Under the pieces are notes generated by a model. It made no database searches. It was not told the origin of the DNA and was given only the letters and a program-made list of their open reading frames with translations. A stretch of DNA of 64,000 nucleotides, from the NCBI RefSeq assembly GCF_009789075.1, contig NZ_WNXQ01000004.1, positions 310,001 through 374,000 of the forward strand. Reading direction: 5' to 3'. The position numbers were made by a program, and so were the translations under genes. This DNA comes from Pseudooceanicola pacificus (GTDB lineage: Bacteria > Pseudomonadota > Alphaproteobacteria > Rhodobacterales > Rhodobacteraceae). Below, piece after piece: positions 1-8,292 of this stretch (within the stretch, counting starts at the first letter, position 1; the number at the start of each line of letters is the position of its first letter).

Positions 1-752
1 AGGACCGCTGCGGCGGTGTCACCATGCGTTGCCAGCCAGTCGGTTGAGGCCGACATTGCCACATACTGGATACCGGCGACGCCCTCGTATTCGCCGCGGG
101 TGAAGTCGATCAGTTTCACGGCCCCGAAATTGTCCATCGCCAGGCGGTCCGACGGCGGGGTCGCCATGAAGCCGTCGATGCGCTTGCGTTCGAATGCCGC
201 CAGCACCGCCGAGGTGTCGCCGACGGGGGTGATCGTCATGTCGCGGTCAGGCTGCATTCCGGCATAGCGGACAAGGTTCTGCAGCAGGTAGTCGGCCGCG
301 CTGCCCGCCGCGTTTGTCGCGATGCTGTGGCCCTTCAGCTTGCCGATCTTGTCCTTGACCGACATGTCCTGCGTGATCCCGAGGTCCTTGGCCACATCGC
401 CCTGAACCACCAGCGACGCGACGTATTCGGTCGACAGGGACCCGAACAGCGTGACCCCGATGCCCTTGGTGAAGGCGGTGATCGGCGTGGCGGGGAAGCC
501 AAGCGCGATCTGGGCGTTTCCGGCCTCGACCGCCGCAAGGGTTGCCGGACCGCCCTTGACGGTGATCGCCTCGGCGTCGATGCCTTCGTCTGCAAGGTAT
601 CCGCGTTCCCGGGCGATGTAGAGCGGGGCCCAGAGGATGACATCCCCGCTCTGCGCAAAGACGACCTTTTCGTCTGCCCTGGCCGGAATCGCGACGGACA
701 GAGCCATCGCAGCAGCTGCACCAGCGCTCATCATTGTGGTCAACAGTTTCAT
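1..752 (-). CDS. NitT/TauT-type ABC substrate-binding protein (3' part outside window)
   Basis: Periplasmic binding protein of an ABC importer of the nitrate/sulfonate/taurine (SsuA/THI5-like) class. Translation from the ATG at 752 gives an N-terminal signal peptide ending near an A-R-A-D junction (about residues 1-26). It is followed by a typical start of the mature domain: VVFAQSGDVILWAPLYIARE, then a VKGGPATLAAVEAGNAQIAL stretch. The frame stays open to base 1, so about 250 residues are visible and the C-terminus is missing. It is the last gene of a reverse operon after the permease (821-1594) and ATPase (1584-2411). The ligand is not evident; the neighbouring demethylase and molybdenum hydroxylase suggest a small aromatic or methylated compound (inference). 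Confidence 0.85.
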   Translation of the reverse strand, partial: MKLLTTMMSAGAAAAMALSVAIPARADEKVVFAQSGDVILWAPLYIARERGYLADEGIDAEAITVKGGPATLAAVEAGNAQIALGFPATPITAFTKGIGVTLFGSLSTEYVASLVVQGDVAKDLGITQDMSVKDKIGKLKGHSIATNAAGSAADYLLQNLVRYAGMQPDRDMTITPVGDTSAVLAAFERKRIDGFMATPPSDRLAMDNFGAVKLIDFTRGEYEGVAGIQYVAMSASTDWLATHGDTAAAV

Positions 753-820
753 ATTTCCCTCCCTTGGTTGATCTTGGCCCGTGCCGGGGCGCGGTAACGT
801 GTCCACCCGTTGCGGTGGGG

Positions 821-1594
821 TCAGATCGCGACCTCGCGGGCATCTTCCATCTGGCGCCACGGCATCAGGGAGCGTTCCAGCGCCTTGATGCCCATGTTCA
901 GCAGGACGCCGAGTGTCACGATCGCGACGATGGCGGCAAAGGCGCCTGCCGTGTCGAATTGTGCCGTCGTGCGCGCCACCAGGTAGCCGAGGCCGCGGTT
1001 GCCGGCGATGATTTCCCCGACAATCGCGCCGACCAGCGCGTAAGGAGCCGACAGGCGCAGGCCGACGAATACCCAGGTCAGGGCCGCCGGGATGATGACC
1101 ATCCGGACGACCTGCCGCTCGGTGGCGCCCATCAGGCGAAAGACGGTCTGCTGTTCCGGGCTGACGCTGCGCACGCCGGAATAGGTGTTGAGGAAGACGA
1201 CCAGAAAGACGACCGCCGCGGTGAAGATGATCTTCATCGACATGTCGATGCCGAACCACATCACGAAGAGCGGGGCGAGGGCGATCTTGGGCAGGCTGTA
1301 AAAGCCCATGATGAACGGGTCGAGCACTTCGGCCAGTCGACGCGCGCGTCCCAGAACCAGCCCCACCACGATCGCGACGCCGCTGCCCAGCAGGAATCCG
1401 GCAATCGCTTCGAAGGCCGTGATCCTGGCGTGCCGGAACAGTTCGCCCGAGGCGATCAGCTCCGACAGCCGCCCGGCCACCGCGACGGGCGAGGAGATAT
1501 AGACCGGCGACACCAGCCAGCCGGAAGCCACCTGCCAGAGCAGCAGGAGGCCGACACCGAAGACAAGACGGTAGAAATAGAGACTACGTTTCAT
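821..1594 (-). CDS. ABC transporter permease, SsuC/TauC family
   Basis: Inner-membrane permease (257 aa, the usual length for SsuC/TauC) of the importer whose binding protein and ATPase flank it. Hydrophobic segments are visible at roughly residues 10-28, 63-83, 105-135 and 170-195. The cytoplasmic EAA-like coupling loop is at about 153-171 (RLMGATERQVVRMVIIP). The start ATG at 1594 overlaps the end of the ATPase gene by 11 bases, which implies translational coupling. Family assignment is firm; substrate is unknown. Confidence 0.88.
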   Translation of the reverse strand: MKRSLYFYRLVFGVGLLLLWQVASGWLVSPVYISSPVAVAGRLSELIASGELFRHARITAFEAIAGFLLGSGVAIVVGLVLGRARRLAEVLDPFIMGFYSLPKIALAPLFVMWFGIDMSMKIIFTAAVVFLVVFLNTYSGVRSVSPEQQTVFRLMGATERQVVRMVIIPAALTWVFVGLRLSAPYALVGAIVGEIIAGNRGLGYLVARTTAQFDTAGAFAAIVAIVTLGVLLNMGIKALERSLMPWRQMEDAREVAI

Positions 1595-2411
1595 GACTGA
1601 TACGGCCTTCCCTGGATTCGCGGGTCACCAGATCCCAGAGCTTGGCCGCGATCCGACCGTAGTCGGGGTTCTGGCGAAGGGTCATCAGGTCCCGGTCGGC
1701 TGGCAGGTCGATGTCGACGACCTGGCGAATACGTCCGGGCCGCGCCGTGAAGACGGCGCATTTGTCGCCAAGCGCGGCCGCCTCGTCCACATCGTGGGTC
1801 ACGAAAAGGACGGTCTTGCCCAGGCGTCGGGCAAGCGACCTCAGCTCTGCCTGCATGGCAAGCCGCAACTGTGCGTCGAGCGCAACGAAGGGTTCGTCCA
1901 GAAGCAGGGTTTCCGGATTGTAGGCCAGCAGCCGTGCCAGCGATGCGCGCTTGCGCATGCCGCCCGACACCTGTGTCGGATAGGCGTTTTCGAAACCTGT
2001 CAGGCCAACCAGGTCGATCAGCTCCATCGCCTTCGCAGTCGCGGACCTGCGTGGCATCCCGGCAATCTCGTAGGGCGCCCGCACGTTGGCCAGAATGCGG
2101 CGCCAGGGCAGCAGGTGGTCGTTCTGGGTCATGTAGCCGGTCCGGAGGTTGAGCCCGGACACCTGCGCGCCGCGATAGGTGACGGTGCCGCGGGTTGGCT
2201 TGTAGATGCCGGCCAGCATGTTCAGCAGCGTGGATTTGCCACAACCTGATGGCCCGAGAATTGTCAGGATATGACCCTCCTCCAGGGTCAGATCGACGCC
2301 TTCGACGGCCACAAGGGTGCCATCCCCCTCGGGCGCGGCGAATGTCTTCTGGATGCCCGCAAACGAGACGAGAGCGGGCAGGGGCGGCGAGATGTCGGAA
2401 TCCATATGCAT
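1584..2411 (-). CDS. ABC transporter ATP-binding protein, SsuB/TauB family
   Basis: ATPase of the NitT/TauT-type importer (275 aa). Walker A GPSGCGKST lies at residues 53-61, the Q-loop near residue 96, the signature SGGMRKR at 149-155, Walker B LLLDEP at 169-174 and the switch His at about 206. All catalytic elements are intact. It is the first gene of the reverse operon reading to base 1. An exact 14-bp palindrome (2497-2510) lies 86 bp upstream of the start, which suggests control by the TetR protein encoded at 8293-8952. A second in-frame ATG at 2405 is possible. Confidence 0.9.
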   Translation of the reverse strand: MHMDSDISPPLPALVSFAGIQKTFAAPEGDGTLVAVEGVDLTLEEGHILTILGPSGCGKSTLLNMLAGIYKPTRGTVTYRGAQVSGLNLRTGYMTQNDHLLPWRRILANVRAPYEIAGMPRRSATAKAMELIDLVGLTGFENAYPTQVSGGMRKRASLARLLAYNPETLLLDEPFVALDAQLRLAMQAELRSLARRLGKTVLFVTHDVDEAAALGDKCAVFTARPGRIRQVVDIDLPADRDLMTLRQNPDYGRIAAKLWDLVTRESREGRISHET

Positions 2412-2496
2412 CAGTTCGGTCCCGTTCCGCCCGGGCCCTCAACTGTAACGGATCGCGTGTCAGCCATGGCCTGCCCCTCCTCCTGGACACATCAAG

Positions 2497-2510
2497 TAAA
2501 CACGTGTTTA
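2497..2510. promoter_or_regulatory. Operator box 1, perfect palindrome
   Basis: The sequence TAAACACGTGTTTA is a perfect 14-bp palindrome, 86 bp upstream of the ABC ATPase start at 2411. It is the best copy of a motif repeated in every promoter region of this island. The inferred ligand is the TetR-family protein encoded at 8293-8952. Confidence 0.7.
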
Positions 2511-2739
2511 TATTCGAATCCAAGACCGTCATGTGTCAAGGGCCAATAAATATTGATCGAAAGGGGTCTGAATGATCGCGCGCGTCAAAAGGCATTTCGA
2601 CATGAAAACACAAGTTTGCCATCCGGGCCGCCCGCGCCGCCCAAACCGCGTGCCGGCGCCTGACTGACAGTTCCCGGTCCAGGCGATTCGGGTTCCCGAA
2701 GCGTGTGTTTGGGGTCGTTACGACCCTGGAATGGCAGGC

Positions 2740-2751
2740 AAACACGTGTTT
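2740..2751. promoter_or_regulatory. Operator box 2
   Basis: AAACACGTGTTT, a perfect 12-bp palindrome identical to the core of box 1, 133 bp upstream of the demethylase start at 2885. Probably the same regulator. Confidence 0.65.
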
Positions 2752-2803
2752 TATCCGTATTGACCTTTGAGAAATCACATGCCTATTTTATGATGATATT
2801 AAG

Positions 2804-2817
2804 TAAACGCTTGTATG
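2804..2817. promoter_or_regulatory. Operator box 3 (degenerate)
   Basis: TAAACGCTTGTATG matches TAAACA-N2-TGTTTA with mismatches in both arms. It lies 67 bp upstream of the demethylase ATG at 2885, a position where a repressor could block the promoter. Weaker evidence than boxes 1 and 2. Confidence 0.4.
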
Positions 2818-2884
2818 ATGTGGTGCGAAGCGCGACCGCGACATTCGCGCCACGGACGGCAAGTGGCCGAGAGGGAGAGAGAGA

Positions 2885-4276
2885 ATGACGGACCGCCAAA
2901 GCTTTCAGGACCTGCTGGATGGCAAGCCGGACCTGGTCGATTACTTCTACAACGATGCAAAGCCTTGGCACGCGTCCGCGGCGCCGGGCGGGCCTGTCCC
3001 GCCGGCCTACAGCAACTGGCGCGACGAGCAGCTGGCGACGGCCGAGACCGCGGCCCTGCTGCACCAGACCTACATCCTGCCCGCCCTCTACCTCAAAGGG
3101 CCGGATGCGCTGAAACTGCTGTCCCGGATCGCCGTCAACGGCTTTGCGAATTACGGCTTCGACCGCGGCAAGCAATTCGTGGCGGTCAGCCCGAACGGCT
3201 ACCTGATCGGCGATTGCATCCTCTACCGGCATGGCGAGGAAAGCTTCGAACTGGTCAGCGGCGCGCCGGTTCTCAACTGGGTCATCTACCATGCCGAGAC
3301 GGGTGGTTACGACGTCGAGACGGTCCTGGACGAATCCCTGAACAACAATCCGACCGGGCGCCGTCGCCGCTATCGGTTCGAGATCTGCGGCCCGAACGCG
3401 AAGGAGATCTTTGCGAGTTGCATCGAGGGGGAGATGCCGGACATCGGCTTCTTTCGCTTCGCCCGCGTGCGGATTGCGGGCAAGGACGTGATGGTCCTGC
3501 GCCACGGCATGACCGGATCCTATGCCGTGGAATTGTCAGGCCCCTACGATGACCAGGATGCCGTGCGTGACCATATCCTGAAGGTGGGTGAGGGGCCCGG
3601 GCTGAAACCGATGGGCATGACGGCCTATTACGGCGGATCGCACGGCGGCTGGATTCCCTATCCGGTGCCGGGCATCCTGACCGATCCGGCCGCCGCCGAC
3701 TACCGGCGATACCTGCCGGCCCACACGTTCGAAGCGGGCTATCAGCTCGGTGGCAGCTTTGTCGGGTCCGATATCAGCGACTATTACGCCACGCCTTATG
3801 ACTTCGGTTACGAGAAGATCATCAAGTTCGATCATGATTTCTTCGGTCGCGAGGCGCTGGAGAAAATCCCCGACGATGCAAAGCGCAAGAAGGTGTCGCT
3901 GGTCTGGAATCACGACGACATCATGAAGGTCCTCGGATCGCAGTTCGGGAAACGCTCGCGGTACAAGGCGATCAACTTTCCCTCGCTCAGCTATGCCTGG
4001 AAGCAGTGTGACGAGGTGCGCAACGGCCGGGGCGACCTGGTTGGGCTGTCGCTGAACGTGTCCTACGTCTGCACCTATGGCGAGGTCGTCTCGATTGCGC
4101 TTCTGGAGCAGGGTCCCCATACCGCCATCGGCACCGAGGTGCTGATAACCTGGGGAGAGCCGAACGGAGGATCGCGCAAGCCGCAGGTGGAACGGCACGA
4201 GCAGACCACCATCCGCGCGACAGTTGCGGAGGTGCCGTTTCAGCACGATATCCAGCGGAATGTCACCGCCCGCTGA
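2885..4276 (+). CDS. LigM/DesA-like tetrahydrofolate-dependent demethylase (GcvT fold)
   Basis: A 463-aa cytosolic protein of the aminomethyltransferase (GcvT) superfamily, closest in architecture and length to the vanillate/syringate O-demethylases LigM and DesA (about 460-470 aa) and to DmdA. These move a methyl group from a methoxy, N-methyl or S-methyl substrate to tetrahydrofolate. Family-like stretches include the N-terminal SNWRDEQ block, GPDALKLLSRIAVNGFANY at about 76-94 and YEKIIKFDHDFFGREALEKI near 310-330. The start ATG follows a GAGAGGGAGAGAGA ribosome-binding site. A MetF-like reductase downstream would oxidise the methyl-THF produced. First gene of a three-gene forward operon with the molybdenum hydroxylase. 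Which methyl donor it uses cannot be read from sequence. Confidence 0.82.
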   Translation: MTDRQSFQDLLDGKPDLVDYFYNDAKPWHASAAPGGPVPPAYSNWRDEQLATAETAALLHQTYILPALYLKGPDALKLLSRIAVNGFANYGFDRGKQFVAVSPNGYLIGDCILYRHGEESFELVSGAPVLNWVIYHAETGGYDVETVLDESLNNNPTGRRRRYRFEICGPNAKEIFASCIEGEMPDIGFFRFARVRIAGKDVMVLRHGMTGSYAVELSGPYDDQDAVRDHILKVGEGPGLKPMGMTAYYGGSHGGWIPYPVPGILTDPAAADYRRYLPAHTFEAGYQLGGSFVGSDISDYYATPYDFGYEKIIKFDHDFFGREALEKIPDDAKRKKVSLVWNHDDIMKVLGSQFGKRSRYKAINFPSLSYAWKQCDEVRNGRGDLVGLSLNVSYVCTYGEVVSIALLEQGPHTAIGTEVLITWGEPNGGSRKPQVERHEQTTIRATVAEVPFQHDIQRNVTAR

Positions 4277-4324
4277 CACCGCGTCCGCTCCCGGCAGGTC
4301 CAGGCCCGCCGTATTCGAGGATGG

Positions 4325-4795
4325 ATGAACGTGATCCGACACTACGCGCTCAAGATCAACGGAGAAGAGACGCCGGTCGAATACGACGACGGCGCGCCGC
4401 TGCTCTTCGTCCTGCGCGATGCCCTTGGCCTGACGGGGACGCATTATGGCTGCGGAACGGAAAGCTGTGGCGCCTGCCGGGTCGAGGTCGACGGAAAGCC
4501 GGTGTTCGCCTGCACCTTTCCGGCCGAGGCGGCCGAAGGCTGCGACATCCGGACCATCGAAGGCGTGCCCGAGGACGACCCTGTCCTGCGCGCCTTCGTC
4601 GCCGAACAGGCCGGGCAATGCGCCTATTGCATCCCCGGCATCATCATGACCGCGCGCATGCTGCTGCGTGACACGCCCGATCCGTCCCGCTCGGATGTCG
4701 CCGCGGCGTTGACGCCGCATCTGTGTCGCTGCGGCGCGCATGTCCGTATCGTCGCGGCCGTTCTGCGCGCCGCGAAAGCGGGGGCAGGGGCATGA
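4325..4795 (+). CDS. (2Fe-2S) subunit of a molybdenum hydroxylase, IorA/NicA-like
   Basis: Small iron-sulfur subunit (156 aa) of a xanthine-oxidase-family hydroxylase. The N-terminal ferredoxin-like domain has Cys43, Cys48, Cys51 and Cys63. The C-terminal helical domain has Cys99, Cys102, Cys134 and Cys136 (CAYC and CRC motifs), so both 2Fe-2S clusters can form. It transfers electrons from the molybdopterin site of the large subunit encoded by the next gene, with which it overlaps by four bases (ATGA). Relatives hydroxylate the carbon next to a ring nitrogen (isoquinoline, nicotinate) or oxidise aldehydes. Confidence 0.9.
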   Translation: MNVIRHYALKINGEETPVEYDDGAPLLFVLRDALGLTGTHYGCGTESCGACRVEVDGKPVFACTFPAEAAEGCDIRTIEGVPEDDPVLRAFVAEQAGQCAYCIPGIIMTARMLLRDTPDPSRSDVAAALTPHLCRCGAHVRIVAAVLRAAKAGAGA

Positions 4796-6840
4796 CCGAC
4801 CTGCCGCCGGCACTGAAGGCAAACCCCGTGCTGTCCACCTGGATCGCGGTCGAACGTGACGGCACAATGGTTCTAAGGTTCGGTAAGGTAGAGCTGGGGC
4901 AGGGCATCGTCACGGCCTTTGCCGGGATCGCGGCCGGGGCCCTGTCGGTGCCGCCCGACCGGATCCGGGTGCAGGCACCCTCGACCGCCACGCATCCCGA
5001 CGACGGGATCACCGCGGGCAGCCTGTCGGTCCAGCGGTCGGGAAGCGCGGTGCAGGTCGCGTGCGGCATGGTTCGCGCGCTCTTCGTCGCCGCGGCGGTC
5101 CGGCGCCTGGGTGTGCCGGAGGCCGGGATCACAGTCTCGGAGGGCCGCTTTCATGTCGATGGCCGCGATACGGGGCTGGGTTATGGCGACCTGAGCCAGG
5201 ATGTCGATCTGTCGGTCTCTGCGACCGACCTCCCGATGCCGCCGGTCCGCGACCCCGTCCCGATGGCGCGGCTCGACCTGCCCGGGAAGATGCGGGGGAG
5301 GGGGTTCATCCATGACCTGCGGCTGCCGCACATGCTGCACGCCCGCATGTTGCGGGGATCGTCCGCGCCCGCACCCGAGCTGAGCGACGGGGACATCGGG
5401 GCCGGATGCCGGCTGATCGAGCGCGGGCGCTTCCGCGCGATCGTCGGCGAGCGGGAATTCCCGGTGGAACGGGCTGCCGCGCGGCTGAGGGCGCCCGATG
5501 CGCCTCTGCCCGCCGCCTATGACGGCGGGTCCGGGGCCGAGTTCGGCGCGGAACCTCCACGACGCAATGCCACCCGCCGGATCGCGGCGACCTACCACCG
5601 GCCGCACCTTCTGCATGGCTCCATCGGCCCGTCCTGCGGCGTGGCGCTCTGGATGCCGGGGGAAACGCCGGCGCTCAGGGTCTGGACCCATTCCCAGGGC
5701 ATTTTCCCGCTGCGCCGGGCCCTGTCGCAGGCCATGACCCTGCCGCCAGAGACCATCGAGGTGATCCACCTGCCCGGCGCCGGATGCTATGGCCACAACG
5801 GCGCCGACGACGCGGCGGCGGATGCCGCCTTCCTGGCGCGCGAACTGCCCGGTCGCCCGGTCCGCGTGCAGTGGTCGCGCGCGGATGAAATGCTTTTCGC
5901 CCCGGTCGGGCCGCTGATGTCGGTGGCTGTGTCGGCGGATGTCGACGAGGCGGGCGCGCTTCAGGCCTGGCATGCGGTCGTCAGATCGCCGACCCACAGC
6001 GAGCGGCCAGGCACCGGCCCCGGCAACCAGACGCTGGCCGCGCTCGAAGCGACCGGGATGACGAAGCCGGCCTCCGAGGATGTGCCCGACGCGCTTGGCG
6101 CGGGCGCCCTGCGCAACGCGCAGCCCGGCTACGACATCCCGGCGGTGGAGGTGCTCCGGGACTTCGTCGCGGATCCCGGGATCAGGACTTCGGCACTGCG
6201 CGGGCTCGGGGCGCATGCGAATGTCTTCGCCATCGAAAGCTTCATGGACGAACTGGCCGATGCAGCCGGGCGCGATCCGGTCGACTACCGCCTGTCGCAC
6301 CTGTCTGAGCCGCGTGCGCGCGCGGTGGTCGAGAGGCTGGCCGCCGCATGCCGCTGGCATGAGCGTGGCACCGGCGGGGAGGGGCGTGGACTGGGCATGG
6401 CCTACTGCCGCTACAAGAACAGCGCGGCCTGGGCCGCAGTCGCGGCCGAGGTCAGTATCGCCGAGGAGGTGCGCGTGAACCGGCTCTGGGCGGTTGTCGA
6501 CGGCGGCGCCCTGATCGACCCGGACGGTGCGCGAAACCAGATCGAGGGCGGGATGATCCAGGCGCTCAGCTGGTGCCTGCACGAAGAGTTGCTGCCGACC
6601 CCGGACGGCTTACGCCCGTCACTCTGGGACGACTACCCGATCCTGCGGTTTCCGGAGCTGCCCGAGATCGACCTGCAGTTCATTCTGCAGGCCGACGCGC
6701 CTCCGCTCGGGTTGGGCGAGGCGATGGTCGGGCCCACTGGCGCGGCCGTTGCCAACGCCGTGGCGCACGGCCTTGGCATGAGGGTCCGGCGCTTGCCCTT
6801 GTCGCACAACAGGCTCGCCGAGGCGGCACTGTCGATGTGA
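4792..6840 (+). CDS. Molybdopterin-binding large subunit of a molybdenum hydroxylase, IorB-like
   Basis: Catalytic subunit (682 aa) of the two-component IorAB/NicAB-type hydroxylase. The start ATG overlaps the stop of the small-subunit gene (ATGA). Visible motifs are GKVELGQGI at residues 31-39, TAGSLSVQRSG at 74-84, and GLGEAMVGPTGAA near the C-terminus with the likely catalytic Glu at about 643. I see no signal peptide, no FAD domain and no cytochrome c domain, so the electron acceptor must be encoded elsewhere. The protein is slightly shorter than typical IorB. It probably hydroxylates the same substrate family handled by the demethylase upstream, or a downstream intermediate; order of action is unknown. 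Confidence 0.85.
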   Translation: MTDLPPALKANPVLSTWIAVERDGTMVLRFGKVELGQGIVTAFAGIAAGALSVPPDRIRVQAPSTATHPDDGITAGSLSVQRSGSAVQVACGMVRALFVAAAVRRLGVPEAGITVSEGRFHVDGRDTGLGYGDLSQDVDLSVSATDLPMPPVRDPVPMARLDLPGKMRGRGFIHDLRLPHMLHARMLRGSSAPAPELSDGDIGAGCRLIERGRFRAIVGEREFPVERAAARLRAPDAPLPAAYDGGSGAEFGAEPPRRNATRRIAATYHRPHLLHGSIGPSCGVALWMPGETPALRVWTHSQGIFPLRRALSQAMTLPPETIEVIHLPGAGCYGHNGADDAAADAAFLARELPGRPVRVQWSRADEMLFAPVGPLMSVAVSADVDEAGALQAWHAVVRSPTHSERPGTGPGNQTLAALEATGMTKPASEDVPDALGAGALRNAQPGYDIPAVEVLRDFVADPGIRTSALRGLGAHANVFAIESFMDELADAAGRDPVDYRLSHLSEPRARAVVERLAAACRWHERGTGGEGRGLGMAYCRYKNSAAWAAVAAEVSIAEEVRVNRLWAVVDGGALIDPDGARNQIEGGMIQALSWCLHEELLPTPDGLRPSLWDDYPILRFPELPEIDLQFILQADAPPLGLGEAMVGPTGAAVANAVAHGLGMRVRRLPLSHNRLAEAALSM

Positions 6841-6864
6841 GGCCGGGGGCCGCGCCGCCCGGCC
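6841..6864. terminator. GC-rich hairpin between convergent genes
   Basis: GGCCGGG (6841-6847) and CCCGGCC (6858-6864) form a 7-bp stem with a 10-base loop directly after the hydroxylase stop and touching the metF-like stop. There is no T-tract, so it may be a weak bidirectional terminator. Confidence 0.45.
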
Positions 6865-7778
6865 TATCCCCGGCGGCGCGCTGTTTCGATCCAGTCTGCG
6901 GATGTCGCGATCCCGCCCAGCGGAAAGACGTGAACCTGTTCCAGCCCAAGGTCCGGACGTTCGACCGACATCCGCGCGATGTCCCGGGCCAGCTCCGTCG
7001 GCTCGAAGGGGCGCGCCAGCTTGCGCAAGTCGCGCGCCCGTTTCTGCAAGACCTGCAGCGAGGGGCCGACACCGCAGGCGATGGCATATCTGATCAGGGT
7101 CGCCAGACGGGCGGGCCCTGCAAGCCCGACATGGATCGGAAGCGTCACGCCGCGCTGCCGTATCGTGGCCGCCCAAGAGCCGAGAGAGCGGGCATCGAAC
7201 AGGAACTGCGTGACTATGGCCATTTCGGCGTCCGTGCGTTCCGAATAGGCCTGTTTCCAGTCGAGGGCCGCCAGCGCGTTGCGCGCGGTGTCGTCGGGGT
7301 CGATGTCGCGGTTCGCCTCGGGATGCCCGGCCACATGCAGCCTGTCGAATCCCAGGCGGTCGAAGATGCCGCTGTCCAGAAGCTGGACGGACGACTGGAA
7401 TGGTCCCGCAGGTACACGCCGGCCACCGGCCAGGACGAGGGCCCCGGTCACGCCGGCCTCCTCGCGGTAACGGGTCATCCAGGTGCGGAAGCTCTGTGCG
7501 TCGGGGATCGAACGGGCGGTGACATGGGGCATCGCGCAAAAACCCGCGTCGGTCAGGCGCCGAGCGGCGCCGATCATCTCTTCGATGGGGGTTCCGTCGA
7601 TGCAGGCGATGTAGACCCGGCCCCCGCGGGGCAGGCCCGTGTCGAGGTCATCGATCTTTGCAAGTGTCCTGGGCAAGACCTCAAGCGACGCGGATGCGGT
7701 CATCTGTGCCAATCTCGCGCTGATCGCCGCTTGGTTCCGTCCAGGGCCGGAGACATCGTAGAGCATGTTGCACCTCAT
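6864..7778 (-). CDS. Methylenetetrahydrofolate reductase-like protein (MetF family)
   Basis: A 304-aa flavoprotein-type TIM barrel of the MetF family. It shows an N-terminal SLEVLPRTLAKIDDL block, HVTARSI near residue 85, and VAGHPEANRD near 150, all corresponding to conserved MetF segments (E-x-P, PHxT, G-x-P). In catabolic settings such as the lignin-aromatic pathway of Sphingobium, MetF runs oxidatively and recycles 5-methyl-THF made by a LigM-type demethylase. The LigM-like gene at 2885 makes that role likely here. The chosen ATG is at 7778; an ATG at 7766 has a better-placed GAGG ribosome-binding site. It converges on the hydroxylase operon. Confidence 0.85.
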   Translation of the reverse strand: MRCNMLYDVSGPGRNQAAISARLAQMTASASLEVLPRTLAKIDDLDTGLPRGGRVYIACIDGTPIEEMIGAARRLTDAGFCAMPHVTARSIPDAQSFRTWMTRYREEAGVTGALVLAGGRRVPAGPFQSSVQLLDSGIFDRLGFDRLHVAGHPEANRDIDPDDTARNALAALDWKQAYSERTDAEMAIVTQFLFDARSLGSWAATIRQRGVTLPIHVGLAGPARLATLIRYAIACGVGPSLQVLQKRARDLRKLARPFEPTELARDIARMSVERPDLGLEQVHVFPLGGIATSADWIETARRRG

Positions 7779-7982
7779 CGTCCCGTCGTTGCCAGGCGTC
7801 GCCCCGGTCGGCCGATACCGCTGTTTTGGCTCCGTTGGGGAAGGCCATGTTTTCGAGCTTCAGCGCCGCCGCCGAGACGATCCCTCTGCAGTTGTCGCGG
7901 GACAGGGCGCGGCAGAGCGCATTTGTTCCGGTCACGACCTGTGACCGGCTTGCGTTGGAGGGCGCCCTTGCGCACCGGAACA

Positions 7983-7996
7983 TAAACACATGTTTA
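7983..7996. promoter_or_regulatory. Operator box 4
   Basis: TAAACACATGTTTA has intact TAAACA and TGTTTA arms around a CA centre, and one further complementary A/T pair at 7982/7997. Upstream of the metF-like gene. Confidence 0.62.
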
Positions 7997-8181
7997 TATT
8001 ATTGGGGTCGGCCCGTCAACATGGATGGAGTGCCCCTGACATGGCTCATCCGGCTGCCGAAAGTTTCCGCCCATTAAATGCAAGGAATCCGCAGGTTTTG
8101 TGGGGCTATGGCAACGTTCTTTGACGGTATGTCCTGGGCGGACCGTGATCAAACCGTCATCGGTGGTTTGCTCACATCGTG

Positions 8182-8195
8182 TAAACATATGTTTG
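8182..8195. promoter_or_regulatory. Operator box 5
   Basis: TAAACATATGTTTG matches the consensus except at the last base. It lies between the tetR stop and the metF-like promoter region, 199 bp from box 4. Confidence 0.6.
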
Positions 8196-8292
8196 ATTGT
8201 TGGCCCGGTGTTTTCCCAAAATGACATCCCGACCGGCGCCCTTGCAGGTCGGGAGCCCTATGGGCGAGCCGGGAGCGTCGTGAAGGGGCCGT

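Larger units (their letters stand above)
2412..2884. other. Divergent promoter region between the ABC importer and the demethylase operon
   Basis: A 473-base non-coding stretch between two divergent operons. I find no credible coding frame. It is locally AT-richer than its neighbours and holds three copies of the AAACA-N2-TGTTT box (2497-2510, 2740-2751 and a weaker one at 2804-2817), at least one on each side. That fits separate promoters for the two operons under one regulator. Confidence 0.6.
7779..8292. other. Long intergenic stretch with two operator boxes
   Basis: A 514-base stretch upstream of the metF-like gene and downstream of the tetR gene. Frames present on either strand are short and lack recognisable protein character. 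It carries operator boxes at 7983-7996 and 8182-8195, about 205 and 404 bp upstream of the metF-like start. That distance implies a long leader or an unrecognised small gene or RNA. Confidence 0.45.
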
